DNA of 64,000 nt. It comes from Serratia plymuthica. GTDB taxonomy: Bacteria; Pseudomonadota; Gammaproteobacteria; Enterobacterales; Enterobacteriaceae. The position numbers were made by a program, and so were the translations under genes. Location of the stretch: NCBI RefSeq assembly GCF_018336935.1, contig NZ_CP068771.1, positions 4,588,001 to 4,652,000 on the forward strand, in the 5' to 3' direction. Positions 33,226 to 42,894 of this stretch are shown one piece after another. The notes beneath the pieces are model-generated. The model was not told the origin of the DNA. It was given only the letters and a program-made list of their open reading frames with translations, and did not search any database. Position 1 is the first letter of the stretch; each line of letters begins with the position of its first letter.

Positions 33226-34677
33226 TTATGCTTTTGAATCCGCTACGGCCGGGGCTTGATAGCCACCGCCCAGTGCGCGGATCAGTCCTATCTTCGCCTG
33301 CAACAAATTGCTGCTGGCTGTCAGTTCCGCCTGTTGCTGCTGCAAGAGCTGCGTCTGGCTGGTCAACAGTTCGTCGCGCCCGATAATCCCTGCCTGGTAT
33401 CGGGCGTTTGCGACTTGGTACACCTGCTGCATCGATTGGGACGCGGATGCCGCCTGCAGCTGCTGTTGCGCAGTACTTTGCTGGACGGTGATGGCATCGG
33501 CGGTTTCCTGCACGGCATTCAGGATGGTTTGGTTATAGGACTCCACGGCTTCGTCATACAGTGCGGATTCCTCACCCAGCTTGCTGCGCAGCGCACCGGC
33601 GTGGAAGATCGGCAGCGAAATCGCCGGCATCACGTTCCAGGCCTGGCTGGCCGCTTCAAACAGATTCGGGCTGGTGCCGGAGGTATTGGTGGTGGTCAGA
33701 CCGGCAAAGGCCGAAATGGTCAGGCTGGGGTAAAATTCTTTACGCGCGGCGCTGACGCGCTGGCTGTAGGATTCCACCAATTGGCGCTGGGCGGCGATAT
33801 CCGGGCGTTTACCCAGCAGATCGGCGGTCAGTTCGCCTTTTGGCGCCATCAGCGTATTGGCGGGCAGTGCCACCGGACGCAGGTTTTGCATGGCGCTCGG
33901 GCCTTGGCCGGCGAGGGCCGCCAACTGGTGTTTCAACTGTTCAATTTGCGACTGCAACTGCAGGATCTGTTGCTTGGCGCTGTCGGCCTGCGCCTGGGTT
34001 TGTTGCGGAACATCAATACCGGTGATGCCGGCTTTATATTGCCGCTGGCGTAGTTCGGTCAGGCGTTGGTTGTTGTCCACTTCCTGTTGCAGCAGTTTTT
34101 CCTGTGCGAAATTGCTCTGCAACAGGTAATAGGAGGAGGCCACCGAACTGGTCAGCGTCAGTGCGGCCTGTTCTTGCTCGGCACGGGCCGAATCGACCTG
34201 GGCCTTGGCGGCGTTGACCTGGTTGCGGTACTTGCCCCACCAGTCGAATTCATAGGCCAGGTTCAGCCCCAGCGAGTTGGAGCTTTCATAGATTGGCTTA
34301 TGCGGATACCCCAACCCCATATTGACGTTTTGCGGGACTTTCTGGCGGTTGGTGCTGGCGTTCAGATCCAGGTTCGGGCCGTTGGCGGCATTAGCCTGGC
34401 CCATGACGCTTTGCGCTTCACGCACGCGGGCCGCGGCCTGGCGCAGCGTCGGCGAGCTTTGCAGCGTTCGGGTCATCAGGGCATCGAGCTGTGGATCGTT
34501 AAGCGCACGCCACCACTGCGGGCTGACGTTCAGCGAGCTGACTTTCGGCTGCGACAGCTGCAGGCTCTGCGGGTCCATCAGCGTGGATTGCGGGGCAATA
34601 TTATCGGTGGATGCACACCCGGCCAGCAGTAATACCGCGAACAGTGGGGTGAACCTCCAGTTAAATGGGGATCGCAT
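33226..34677 (-). CDS. Outer-membrane efflux lipoprotein (OprM/NodT type) of the emr operon
   Basis: A 483-residue outer-membrane factor of the TolC superfamily, lipidated at cysteine 21 (LLLAGC). Family features are PQWWRALNDPQLDALM near the N-terminus, the FDWWGKYRNQVNAAKAQ repeat segment, KRPDIAAQRQLVESYSQRVSAARKEFYPSLTIS and the second repeat ending RYQAGIIGRDELL. It would form the trimeric exit channel for EmrAB. In E. coli the emr operon lacks this gene and uses TolC. It lies 28 bases downstream of emrR and 150 bases upstream of emrA. Confidence 0.92.
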   Translation of the reverse strand: MRSPFNWRFTPLFAVLLLAGCASTDNIAPQSTLMDPQSLQLSQPKVSSLNVSPQWWRALNDPQLDALMTRTLQSSPTLRQAAARVREAQSVMGQANAANGPNLDLNASTNRQKVPQNVNMGLGYPHKPIYESSNSLGLNLAYEFDWWGKYRNQVNAAKAQVDSARAEQEQAALTLTSSVASSYYLLQSNFAQEKLLQQEVDNNQRLTELRQRQYKAGITGIDVPQQTQAQADSAKQQILQLQSQIEQLKHQLAALAGQGPSAMQNLRPVALPANTLMAPKGELTADLLGKRPDIAAQRQLVESYSQRVSAARKEFYPSLTISAFAGLTTTNTSGTSPNLFEAASQAWNVMPAISLPIFHAGALRSKLGEESALYDEAVESYNQTILNAVQETADAITVQQSTAQQQLQAASASQSMQQVYQVANARYQAGIIGRDELLTSQTQLLQQQQAELTASSNLLQAKIGLIRALGGGYQAPAVADSKA

Positions 34678-34705
34678 AAGTAAGTACCTGAACAGAAATT
34701 GTGAA

Positions 34706-35224
34706 TTAGGATAACTGTTCTGTGATTTCCATTTGATCCAGACGTGCCAATAGTTTGCGCGTCAGCTTTTCAAGCTGTTGCTGTTCATCATTGTCCAGCG
34801 TGGACCATAGGAAATGCAGACATTTGTGCTGCGGTGGCAGCAGTTGACTGAGAAACTCTTCGCCCTGCGGCGTCATATGCAGATGCAGACAACGGCGGTC
34901 ATGGTCGCTTTCCCGGCGCTCAATCCAGCCGCGTTTTTCCAGCTCATCGGCAATGCGCGTAGCATTGGTGCGCGAAGAACCCAGAGCAGAGCTTAGCTCA
35001 GAAGGCTGAATGCTGTGATTTTCCTGCGCATCCAGGGTAATCAGCGCCATAAACAATGTTTCGTTAATCCCTTGTGCCTTGAGCATTTTATTGCGATTTT
35101 CCAGCAGCTTACCTTGCATGTGCATGCACAGCCGGGTCAGCAAGATTTCCTGATAAGGGAAATCCTTCTGACGTTTTGCGCGAAAATTAAGCATTTGTTC
35201 AATGGGAGTAAACGAGCTTTCCAT
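34706..35224 (-). CDS. emrR: MarR-family repressor EmrR (MprA)
   Basis: EmrR represses the emr efflux operon and releases DNA when it binds drugs such as uncouplers. The 172-residue protein has the winged helix-turn-helix of MarR proteins: [51 protein letters not shown] region, with the DxRR wing. It is the first gene of an operon emrR-omf-emrA-emrB on the minus strand. The promoter should lie in the A/T-rich stretch 35225-35340. Confidence 0.94.
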   Translation of the reverse strand: MESSFTPIEQMLNFRAKRQKDFPYQEILLTRLCMHMQGKLLENRNKMLKAQGINETLFMALITLDAQENHSIQPSELSSALGSSRTNATRIADELEKRGWIERRESDHDRRCLHLHMTPQGEEFLSQLLPPQHKCLHFLWSTLDNDEQQQLEKLTRKLLARLDQMEITEQLS

Positions 35225-35469
35225 AATTTAGGGCCTCATTAATTTCGTTCGAGATAGTAACGATAGTGATTAATAATGTAAATGTTCGACAGAGTGAATA
35301 ATTTAGCTATTCGTGTCATTTGTCAGTTTTATGTAAACGACTCACGCCTGAAAAAAAGCTTCAGTGTGATCGGACGCACAAAATCACCGGTTATTCCGCC
35401 TGAGAATCATAAGTAATTTTAATGGGATACCAAAGCTCTCCGCGCCGATCGGCGGAGAAAAAATGATGT

Positions 35470-35725
35470 TTTTGCTGCGATAAAAGCATAGACCCTGCGC
35501 GATAAAATCGGCCAGCGTCGGCCGCCGTTTGCCCGGCAGGGGCATGACTCGCGCGGTGGAGGATAGCTGCAGGGCGGAAACTCGCAGCCGCATGCCGGCG
35601 TTCCGGCCGCAGGCAAAGGCCACCGACATGGAGCCGATGATGGCGGCTAAACTGTCGACGATGCCGTTGAAGAAGGTAGAACTGGCGGCAGGGGAATTGA
35701 CGTTTTCTGCAGTTTGGCTAGGCAT
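35470..35725 (-). pseudogene. ygaZ: Remnant of ygaZ (AzlC-family branched-chain amino acid exporter)
   Basis: Between emrR and the MFS gene there is no intact gene, but a minus-strand frame starting at 35725 reads like the N-terminus of E. coli YgaZ as I remember it. The pattern is TF..G..DSL..I......VAFA.G.NA, with the right distance from the initiator methionine (about 18 residues to TFF). After about 35 codons the similarity fades, and the remainder of ygaZ and all of ygaH are missing. In E. coli the order is ygaY-ygaZ-ygaH-emrR, so the position agrees. I see no other feature in 35225-35848 apart from the emrR promoter region. Confidence 0.5.
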
Positions 35726-35848
35726 TTTTGTTCTGATCGCAGGGTATATAGGACATCAATAGTTTATGTCCAGAACATTACCAGAGAGTGAGTAACGTTT
35801 ATACCCTGCGGCGCTAATAAATTCCCAATATGATTATTTGCGTGCTAA

Positions 35849-37048
35849 TCAGATTGTTGCCGGTCCCTGCGGGTCGTGATGTTTGCCGCGCCACCAGACC
35901 AGCAGATTCAGAACGCACAAAACGCCTCCCGTGGCGGCGACGCCCGACCACCCTGCGTGCTGATAGGCCGAAGCGGACAGCAGCGAGCCGAGCGCGCCGC
36001 CGATAAAATAGCTGGTCATATAGCCGGCGGTCAGGCGATTACGCGCTTCCGGCATAATGCGGTATATCACGCTCTGGTTGGTGACGTGCACGGCTTGCAC
36101 CGCCAGATCGAGGATCAGAATACCGGCAATCAGTGCCCACAGCGATTGTGTCGCGAAAGCGATGGGGATCCACGACAGCAGCAACAACAGCAGGCCCAGC
36201 GTCGTGGTCAACCCGGCCTTGCCCTTGTCCGCCAGATGCCCGGCACGGGAGGCGGCCAGCGCACCGGCGGCACCCACCAGGCCAAACAGGCCGATCACCC
36301 CTTCGGAATAACCAAACGGCGGCGCTGCCAGCAGGAAGGCCATCGAGGTCCACAGCACGCTGAAGTTGGCGAACGACAGCGCGCCAATCGCGGCGCGGGT
36401 GCGCAGCAGCGGCGTGCCGTAAAACAGGGTAAAGATCGATTTCAGCAACTGGGGGTAATTCAGACCCGAATGCAGTTTGTAACGCGGCAGCGCACGCCAC
36501 AGGGTCAGTGCCATCAGGATCATCAGTCCGCTGGCCATCCAGTAAATGGTGCGCCAGCCGCCGATAGACGCCAGCGCCCCGGCCACGGTGCGTGCCAGCA
36601 GGATGCCGAGCAGCAGGCCGCTCATGATGATGCCGACGGTTTTGCCGCGTTTTTCCGGATGCGCCAGGGTGGCGGCCAGCGGCACCAGGATTTGCGCCAC
36701 CACCGAGAACAACCCGGTCAGCGCGGTACCGAGGATCATCATCGGCAAGGTGGTTGAACTGGCGGTGATCAACATACCGCCTGCTGCCAGCAGCGTCATG
36801 AAGACGATTAATCCGCGCCGTTCAAACATATCGCCGAGCGGGACCAACAGCAGCAGGCCAACGGCGTAACCCAACTGCGCGGCGGTGACGATAAAACCGG
36901 CCTGATTGACCGACAACGCAAAGTTCTTGGCAATGGTTTCCAGCAGCGGCTGCGCATAATAATTGCTGGCGACGGCCAGGCCGGTGGCGATAGCGATCAG
37001 GACAATCAGCGCCGGGCTCAGGCCCGGATGGGGATTTTGTTGATTCAT
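35849..37048 (-). CDS. Major-facilitator transporter (YgaY-like)
   Basis: A 399-residue, 12-helix inner-membrane MFS protein of the drug-proton antiporter type. The first helix region SNYYAQPLLETIAKNFALSV is typical of the YnfM/YgaY group, and PLGDMFERRGLIVFM is motif A. Its neighbours (proX on one side, emrR on the other) correspond to the place of ygaY, which is a pseudogene in E. coli K-12; here the gene is intact. It is divergent from a LysR regulator, which probably controls it. The substrate cannot be read from the sequence. Confidence 0.85.
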   Translation of the reverse strand: MNQQNPHPGLSPALIVLIAIATGLAVASNYYAQPLLETIAKNFALSVNQAGFIVTAAQLGYAVGLLLLVPLGDMFERRGLIVFMTLLAAGGMLITASSTTLPMMILGTALTGLFSVVAQILVPLAATLAHPEKRGKTVGIIMSGLLLGILLARTVAGALASIGGWRTIYWMASGLMILMALTLWRALPRYKLHSGLNYPQLLKSIFTLFYGTPLLRTRAAIGALSFANFSVLWTSMAFLLAAPPFGYSEGVIGLFGLVGAAGALAASRAGHLADKGKAGLTTTLGLLLLLLSWIPIAFATQSLWALIAGILILDLAVQAVHVTNQSVIYRIMPEARNRLTAGYMTSYFIGGALGSLLSASAYQHAGWSGVAATGGVLCVLNLLVWWRGKHHDPQGPATI

Positions 37049-37152
37049 GAGGGCTTAGTTACAAGAAGAAGTGATGCGAAGTATCGGGCAGGAAAGCATA
37101 TGAAACCAATGTATAATTTTCATTTTATTAATCTCATTTTGCGATAGATACC

Positions 37153-38031
37153 ATGAACCTGAAACAGATCCGCTTTGCACTGGCGGTAGCCGAAGAGCAG
37201 AGCTTTACCCGTGCGGCGCAACGTTGCCACACGGTGCAGTCGGCCCTCAGCCATCAAATTGCCAAACTGGAGGAAGAGCTGGGCTGCGCATTGTTTGAAC
37301 GCACCTCGCGGCGGGTCAGGCTGACCAGCGCCGGGCAGGCGTTTATTCTGCCTGCGCAGCGGCTGCTGGCGGCCAAACAATCGCTGGTGGAAGAAGTGGT
37401 GGCGGCCAACGGGACGATTTCCGGCACCTTGACCATCGGCACCATCTCCACCATAAACGCGATTGATCTGACCGAAAAACTGAGCAAGTTTCATCGCCGC
37501 TATCCGGCGGTTAACATCAGGCTGTATGTGGGCATGAGTGAGGAACTGCTCGAGGATGTCCGCCAACAGAAGACCGATGTGGCGTTTGTCGGGATCTGGC
37601 CGGGGGATATCGATATGCTGCCGGTATCCCATCGTCAGTTGACCGATGAACCTCTGGTGGCGCTGGTGGCGGCGCAACATCCTTTGGCCAGCCGCCAGCG
37701 GGTCAATCTGCAAACCCTGTCGGAAGTGCCGCTGGTGGATTTTTACAGCGGTACCGGCGCCCGGCGCCAGACCGACCGCGCGTTTCAGGCTGCGGGCATC
37801 AAGCGGCATATCAGTTTTGAAATCGATCATATCGAATGGCTGGAAAATCTGGTGCAGCGGGGGTTGGCGGCGGGCATTGTGCCGATCTCGACGGCGCAGC
37901 GCCTGAACTCGCTGGTGTCGATCCCGATTGAAGATGGCCCGCGGCGGCAGGTGTATTGCGTATGGCCGCAGCAACTGTCGAGGACCGCCGAACGCTTTTT
38001 GCAGTTCAGCGGGATTGAACTGACGCAATAG
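37153..38031 (+). CDS. LysR-family regulator divergent from the MFS gene
   Basis: A 292-residue LysR-type regulator. The N-terminal winged helix-turn-helix (SFTRAAQRCHTVQSALSHQIAKLEEELG, about 18-45) is followed by a linker helix and the two-lobed effector domain, from about residue 90. It is transcribed away from the MFS gene with a 104-base shared promoter region, the classic layout for LysR control of a neighbour. The inducer is unknown. Confidence 0.88.
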   Translation: MNLKQIRFALAVAEEQSFTRAAQRCHTVQSALSHQIAKLEEELGCALFERTSRRVRLTSAGQAFILPAQRLLAAKQSLVEEVVAANGTISGTLTIGTISTINAIDLTEKLSKFHRRYPAVNIRLYVGMSEELLEDVRQQKTDVAFVGIWPGDIDMLPVSHRQLTDEPLVALVAAQHPLASRQRVNLQTLSEVPLVDFYSGTGARRQTDRAFQAAGIKRHISFEIDHIEWLENLVQRGLAAGIVPISTAQRLNSLVSIPIEDGPRRQVYCVWPQQLSRTAERFLQFSGIELTQ

Positions 38032-38053
38032 GGGGCGCAGTAGCCTGCGCCCC
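38031..38053. terminator. GC-rich hairpin between LysR gene and proX
   Basis: GGGGCGCAG/CTGCGCCCC arms with a short loop lie between the convergent stop codons. There is no T-run on either side, so it is a hairpin that could assist termination rather than a textbook terminator. Confidence 0.45.
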
Positions 38054-38062
38054 GCAGAGGGG

Positions 38063-39064
38063 TTATTTCTTCGCGGCTTCCGCGGCGGTTTTCACCCAAC
38101 CGTCGAAGGTCGCCTGGTGCGCCTTGATCCAGCCGTTAACATGGTTCTGGATATCGGCGTCGGACGCCTGGCCTTCATGCATACGCAGATTCTGCGCATT
38201 CACGTCGGCAATCGGCAGCTTCATAATGGCGAACAGCTTGGCCGCCGCCGGGTTGGCTTCTGCCCATTTTTTGTTGGCGGCGATGCGCATGGTGTTCACC
38301 GGGAAACCATAGTTGGCACCGTTCGGCAGCTTGGTATCGACATTTTTCTGCTCGCCCGGCAGGGAAGAGAACGGCACTTGCAGCCAAACCACGTCACGCC
38401 CCGGCACCAACACGTCGCTTACCCAGTACGGTGTCCAGGTGTAGTAGAGTATCGGTTTGCCTTCTTTGTAGCGGGTAATGGTGTCGGCGATCATCGCCGC
38501 GTAGTTGCCCTGGTTGTGCTCGACGGTTTTGCTCAGGCCATAAGCCTCGATATGGTGGTTAATCACCGCCTCGCAACCCCAGCCCGGCGTACAGCCGGTC
38601 AGATCCGCCTTGCCGTCGCCGTTGGTGTCAAACAACTTGGCGATCTTCGGATCTTTGAGCTGTTCAACGTTGGTAATGTGGTATTTATCGGCGGTTTTCT
38701 TGTCGATCAGGTAACCCTGCGCCGCGCCGTTGACGTATACCCCTTCACGATAGAACTTGGCGTCGCCGCCTGCGGCCTTGTACTGATCGGCATGCAGCGG
38801 ATCCCAGTTCACCGCCAGGAAGGTGGCGTCGCCGGAGGCAATAGAGGTGTAGGCGACGTTATAATCCACTTCGCGGGTGTCTTTGACGTCATAACCGAGC
38901 TTTTCCAGCGCCTTGCTGACCAGTTGCGTCTGGAAGGTTTCTTCAGAAATGGTGCTCTGTACCGGCTGTACCGTGATGCCTTTTCCCGGTAAGTCAGCGG
39001 CGAAAACCGCCTGCGAGCCAATCAGTGTCGTAAGGGCTACCGCCCAGATTCCTGTCGTGCGCAT
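38063..39064 (-). CDS. proX: Glycine betaine-binding protein ProX (distal copy)
   Basis: The periplasmic solute-binding protein of the ProU osmoprotectant importer, 333 residues with a signal peptide ending at VFAAD (about 1-22). The tryptophans that form the aromatic box for the quaternary ammonium are visible in [15 protein letters not shown] and [10 protein letters not shown]. It is the last gene of the operon, 33 bases after a second proX copy, to which it is closely similar over the whole length. This copy keeps PGWGCE, and on that local feature seems closer to E. coli ProX. Confidence 0.95.
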   Translation of the reverse strand: MRTTGIWAVALTTLIGSQAVFAADLPGKGITVQPVQSTISEETFQTQLVSKALEKLGYDVKDTREVDYNVAYTSIASGDATFLAVNWDPLHADQYKAAGGDAKFYREGVYVNGAAQGYLIDKKTADKYHITNVEQLKDPKIAKLFDTNGDGKADLTGCTPGWGCEAVINHHIEAYGLSKTVEHNQGNYAAMIADTITRYKEGKPILYYTWTPYWVSDVLVPGRDVVWLQVPFSSLPGEQKNVDTKLPNGANYGFPVNTMRIAANKKWAEANPAAAKLFAIMKLPIADVNAQNLRMHEGQASDADIQNHVNGWIKAHQATFDGWVKTAAEAAKK

Positions 39065-39097
39065 AGTGAAATACCTTTTTATGTTGTGAAGTCGGGA

Positions 39098-40093
39098 TTA
39101 TTTCGCTGCCGCGGCAGCGGTGTTTACCCAGCCGTCAAAAGTGGCCTGATGGGCTTTAATCCAGCCGTCTACGTGGCGCTGTATATCGTCTGCTCCGTTC
39201 TCGCCGTTGTGCATACGCAGGTTTTGCGCATTCACATCCGCCAGCGGCAATTTCATGATGGCGAACAGCTTGGCGGCGGCCGGGTTGGCTTCTGCCCATT
39301 TTTTGTTGGCGACGATATGCTCGTTATTGACGGCGAAACCGTAGTTCTTGCCGTTTGGCAACGCGGTGTTGCTGTCTTTCAGCGATCCCGGGCTGGCGGA
39401 GAACGGAACGGTCAGCCAGACAACGTCACGGCCGGGCACCAGTTCGTCGCTGACCCAATAAGGCGTCCAGGTGAAGTACAGCACCGGTTTGCCCTGCTTA
39501 TAGCGGGTCAGGGTGTCGGCGATGATGGCGGAGTAGTTGCCCTGATTTTGGGTCACTGTGCCGCTGAGCCCGTAGGCCTTGATATGGGTGTCAATCACGC
39601 TGTCGCACACCCAGCCCGGCTCACAGCCGGCCAGATCGGCCTTGCCGTCGCCATCGGCGTCAAACAGCTTTGCCAGCTTGGGATCTTTCAACTGGGAAAT
39701 ATCGCTGATGTGGTATTTGTCGGCGGTTTTTTTATCGATCAAATACCCCTGCGCCGCATTGGTGATATAAGCGCCCTGGCGATAAAACTTCTTGTCGCCG
39801 CCGGCGCTGTTGTACATATCGGTTTGCAGCGGATCCCAGTTCACCGCCATGTAGGTGGCGTCGCCGGAGGCGATGGAGGTATAGGCGACGTTGTAATCCA
39901 CCTCGCCGGTGGGCTGGACGTCGTAGCCCAGTTTTACCAACGCGCGGTTGACCAGTTCGGTCTGAAAACTTTCTTCCGCGAGTGTGCTTTGCAGCGGTTT
40001 AACCGTGACGCCTTTGCCGGGAAGTTCGGCGGCGAACGCCTGTGTGCTTAGCCATGAAGTCAGGGCAACAGCCCAAATTCTTGTCGAGCGCAT
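39098..40093 (-). CDS. proX: Glycine betaine-binding protein ProX (proximal copy)
   Basis: A second, full-length ProX of 331 residues directly after proW. The signal peptide ends at AFAAE. Blocks such as [13 protein letters not shown] and [15 protein letters not shown] are identical to the distal copy. Differences include PGWVCD in place of PGWGCE next to the aromatic box and [15 protein letters not shown] in place of [15 protein letters not shown]. Both copies are open and carry all box tryptophans, so both should be functional; they may differ in affinity or ligand preference (glycine betaine, proline betaine, carnitine). Confidence 0.94.
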   Translation of the reverse strand: MRSTRIWAVALTSWLSTQAFAAELPGKGVTVKPLQSTLAEESFQTELVNRALVKLGYDVQPTGEVDYNVAYTSIASGDATYMAVNWDPLQTDMYNSAGGDKKFYRQGAYITNAAQGYLIDKKTADKYHISDISQLKDPKLAKLFDADGDGKADLAGCEPGWVCDSVIDTHIKAYGLSGTVTQNQGNYSAIIADTLTRYKQGKPVLYFTWTPYWVSDELVPGRDVVWLTVPFSASPGSLKDSNTALPNGKNYGFAVNNEHIVANKKWAEANPAAAKLFAIMKLPLADVNAQNLRMHNGENGADDIQRHVDGWIKAHQATFDGWVNTAAAAAK

Positions 40094-40154
40094 AGTGTTT
40101 CCTTCGGTTTTATGAAGCGGCCGGCGCCCCCGACGGTTCGCCGGGGGCAGGGCA

Positions 40155-41282
40155 TTAAGGCTTTTTGATGAAGGGGCGGGTAAGCAGCCCGATCGGGCCG
40201 TGAGCGTACCAGCGGCCCATGCCTTTGCTGCGGCGATCGCGCCCCAGCGATTGGGTGAGACGATCGAGAATAATCGCCAGGATCACGATGCCGACGCCGC
40301 CCACGGCGGCCAGCCCCATATCCAGACGGCCGATGCCGCGCAGCACCATTTGGCCCAGACCGCCGACGGCGATCATCGAGGCGATAACCACCATCGACAG
40401 TGCCAGCATCAGGGTTTGGTTAACGCCGGCCATGATGGTCGGCATCGCCAGCGGCAATTGCACTTTGAACAGTAACTGACGCGGGCTGGAGCCGAAGGAT
40501 TCGGCAGCTTCTATCAGATCTTCCGGCACCTGTTTGATGCCGAGAATGGTCAGACGCACGATCGGCGGCAGCGCGAAGATAATGGTGACCACCACTCCCG
40601 GCACGTTGCCGATACCGAACAGCATGACGATAGGCACCAGATAGACGAACGCCGGCGTGGTCTGCATGGCGTCGAGCAGCGGCCGTATGATCTTGGCGGC
40701 ATGTTTGCTGCGCGCCAGCCAAATGCCAAGAGGCAATCCGATGACAATGCAAAAGAACAGGGCGGTCAACACCAGCGCCAGCGTTACCATGGCCTGCGAC
40801 CAGGCGCCAATCGCCCCTATCGCAATCAGGGACACCAGGGTAGCGGCACCCATGCCGAGGCTGGAGATCTGCCAGGCGATCAGTGAGAACACCAGAATGG
40901 CGATCGGTGCCGGCATGCCGAGCAGTAACTGCTGAAAGCCGCCGAGGATAAAGTCGACCGGCACGCGTATCCCCTGAAACAGCGGGCGGAAGTGCAGGAC
41001 CAGCCAGTCGATGCCTTGAGTCACCCAGGAATCGAACGGCACCCAGGCCTTGTGGAACGGATCGAGCAGGTTGAAATGCTCCGGCTGGGCCGGTGCGCTG
41101 TTAAGCCAATCAGAACCCTGAGCGGCCTGATTGGCCGCGTCGTGTGTTGCCGGTGGCGGTGCGCTGGACCAGGCATCGCCGCCACCTTCGGCAGGAGCCG
41201 CAGAAGCGGCGGCATCAGTCGCCGGCGCGGCGCTGGGGTCGGCAGGCGCGGTGGCCCATGGATCCTGTGTTGTATCACTCAT
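40155..41282 (-). CDS. proW: Glycine betaine/proline ABC transporter permease ProW
   Basis: The inner-membrane permease of ProU, 375 residues. An unusually long Ala/Pro-rich hydrophilic N-terminus (about 1-65) precedes the [19 protein letters not shown] start of the conserved part; E. coli has a similar but shorter tail. The permease core has the EAA loop [26 protein letters not shown]. Its start overlaps the proV stop by 8 bases. Confidence 0.96.
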   Translation of the reverse strand: MSDTTQDPWATAPADPSAAPATDAAASAAPAEGGGDAWSSAPPPATHDAANQAAQGSDWLNSAPAQPEHFNLLDPFHKAWVPFDSWVTQGIDWLVLHFRPLFQGIRVPVDFILGGFQQLLLGMPAPIAILVFSLIAWQISSLGMGAATLVSLIAIGAIGAWSQAMVTLALVLTALFFCIVIGLPLGIWLARSKHAAKIIRPLLDAMQTTPAFVYLVPIVMLFGIGNVPGVVVTIIFALPPIVRLTILGIKQVPEDLIEAAESFGSSPRQLLFKVQLPLAMPTIMAGVNQTLMLALSMVVIASMIAVGGLGQMVLRGIGRLDMGLAAVGGVGIVILAIILDRLTQSLGRDRRSKGMGRWYAHGPIGLLTRPFIKKP

Positions 41283-42477
41283 TCGCTGGGCCCTCTTTAT
41301 CCAAGGCCTGCAGCAGCATGCCCTTGGAAATAATTCCGATATAGTTATTTTCTTCGCAGACTACCGGCACCGCGCAGGGGGCTTGGGCAACCAGGGAAAT
41401 CAGTTCGCTCAGCGGCATATCCGCCGGTACCGGCGCTGGGGCGTCCAGCAGGGCGTCATCCAGCGCCAGGTTGGCGGCCAGCGCCTGTTTGAGCGAATCT
41501 ACCGACACCACGCCGATAAATTTCTTTCCGCGTTCAACAACATAACCATAATCGCGGTCTTCATCGCGCAGCAGTTGCAACGCCGAGCGCGGACCAAAAC
41601 CGGGGGTTTTACGAATCAGGGCAACCGGGCGGCGTTTGGCGATATCCTTTGCGCTGAACACGTGGCTGATATCCACGCCGCGGAAGAAGGTGCGGACATA
41701 ATCGTTGGCCGGATTATTTAATATTTCCTCCGGTGTACCGACCTGAATCACCTCGCCGCCTTGCATAATCGCAATGCGATCGCCAATACGCATGGCTTCA
41801 TCCAAGTCGTGGGAAATAAACACGATCGTGCGCTGATGCCGGGCCTGCAATTTGACCAGTTCATCTTGCATTTCGGTACGGATTAAGGGATCGAGCGCCG
41901 AGAAGGCTTCATCCATCAATAATATGTCCGGATTATTCGCCATGGCGCGGGCTAATCCCACACGCTGGCGCATACCTCCGGAAAGCTCATCGGGATAAGA
42001 GTGCGCATAATTCTCCAGGCCGACCTGTCGCAGGGCTTCCAGGGCTTTTTCCTGACGCTCCTGTGGCGGTATTCCGGCTAATTCCATGCCGAAAGCGGTA
42101 TTATTCAATACGGTCATATGCGGCATTAAGGCGAATGACTGGAACACCATGCTGATCTTATTTCGGCGTACGGTGCGCAGCGCACTGTCGGATATTTTCG
42201 ATATATCTTCGCCGTCAATCAGCACCTGTCCGCGGGTGGGTTCTATCAGACGATTGAGAAGGCGTACCAGGGTAGATTTTCCGGAACCGGAAAGCCCCAT
42301 GATGACAAATATCTCGCCTTCTTCAATGGCCAGAGAGGCGTCTTTCACGCCAAGCGATAATCCGGTTTTTTCAAGCAGTTGGTCTTTTGTCAGACCTTTC
42401 TCAATCAGTTTGAATGCTCGTTCCGGATGCTCGCCGAATATCTTATACAGGTTCTTTACTTCGAGTTTAATTGCCAT
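41275..42477 (-). CDS. proV: Glycine betaine/proline ABC transporter ATPase ProV
   Basis: The ATP-binding protein of ProU, 400 residues. Walker A is GLSGSGKST at 61-69, the signature is ELSGGMRQR, Walker B is [12 protein letters not shown] and the H-loop is ISHDLDEA. Two C-terminal CBS domains (about 280-395) are the osmotic or ionic-strength sensor in related transporters. It is first in an operon proV-proW-proX-proX. Confidence 0.97.
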   Translation of the reverse strand: MAIKLEVKNLYKIFGEHPERAFKLIEKGLTKDQLLEKTGLSLGVKDASLAIEEGEIFVIMGLSGSGKSTLVRLLNRLIEPTRGQVLIDGEDISKISDSALRTVRRNKISMVFQSFALMPHMTVLNNTAFGMELAGIPPQERQEKALEALRQVGLENYAHSYPDELSGGMRQRVGLARAMANNPDILLMDEAFSALDPLIRTEMQDELVKLQARHQRTIVFISHDLDEAMRIGDRIAIMQGGEVIQVGTPEEILNNPANDYVRTFFRGVDISHVFSAKDIAKRRPVALIRKTPGFGPRSALQLLRDEDRDYGYVVERGKKFIGVVSVDSLKQALAANLALDDALLDAPAPVPADMPLSELISLVAQAPCAVPVVCEENNYIGIISKGMLLQALDKEGPANE

Positions 42478-42549
42478 GCAATTTGCTGTTTCCTCTGATG
42501 AATTATCAAACGATAAAAAATGTCCTAATAGAAAATAATAGTCGCCTAT

Positions 42550-42577
42550 ACCCTAACACAGTGAAATTCTGAGACAA
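42550..42577 (-). promoter_or_regulatory. proU promoter (P2-like)
   Basis: On the minus strand TTGTCT (-35, 42577-42572) and TAGGGT (-10, 42555-42550) are separated by 16 bases. This matches the E. coli proU sigma-70 promoter as I remember it (TTGCCT/TAGGGT, 16 bases). Transcription would start about 65 bases before the proV ATG. The rest of 42478-42760 is A/T-rich, as in the H-NS-bound proU control region. Confidence 0.75.
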
Positions 42578-42767
42578 CCCTCAATGTCCCGGAATGAGAA
42601 TATTGGCGGTTTACATCGGTCTGTCGATTAGTTATGGTAGCTTGGCCCACGTCAAATTATTGTTAGGATGTTTCTGAATTATATTTCTCGTTGAAAGGCG
42701 ATATTTCACAGGAATAAGGGTAAAAAAATCCCGCCTTATTTACCCTGAAAGCTGCCGTTCAGACAAT

Positions 42768-42796
42768 AAAAAACCCGACCATAGGCCGGGTAAAAG
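42768..42796 (-). terminator. Terminator of the two-component operon
   Basis: On the minus strand ACCCGGCC/GGTCGGGT arms with a TAT loop are followed by TTTTTTATT. It lies about 100 bases after the response-regulator stop. I see no gene in 42478-42894 besides this and the proU promoter. Confidence 0.88.
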
Positions 42797-42894
42797 TCAT
42801 CAGTATTTCATCAGTATTCAACGACAGGTGCCGATATCGAGGGGGATATCGTCGCAAGCACTGTACGCCCCTTATATGACAGCCATATTGCAGC

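Noticed and set aside
35529..35762. Plus-strand open frame of 77 codons in the emrR-MFS gap
   Set aside because: It is antisense to the ygaZ remnant, lacks a ribosome binding site and shows no family pattern.
39086..40051. Open frame of 321 codons opposite the proximal proX, with a similar frame opposite the distal copy (38117-38992)
   Set aside because: The two antisense frames resemble each other only because the two proX genes are paralogous.
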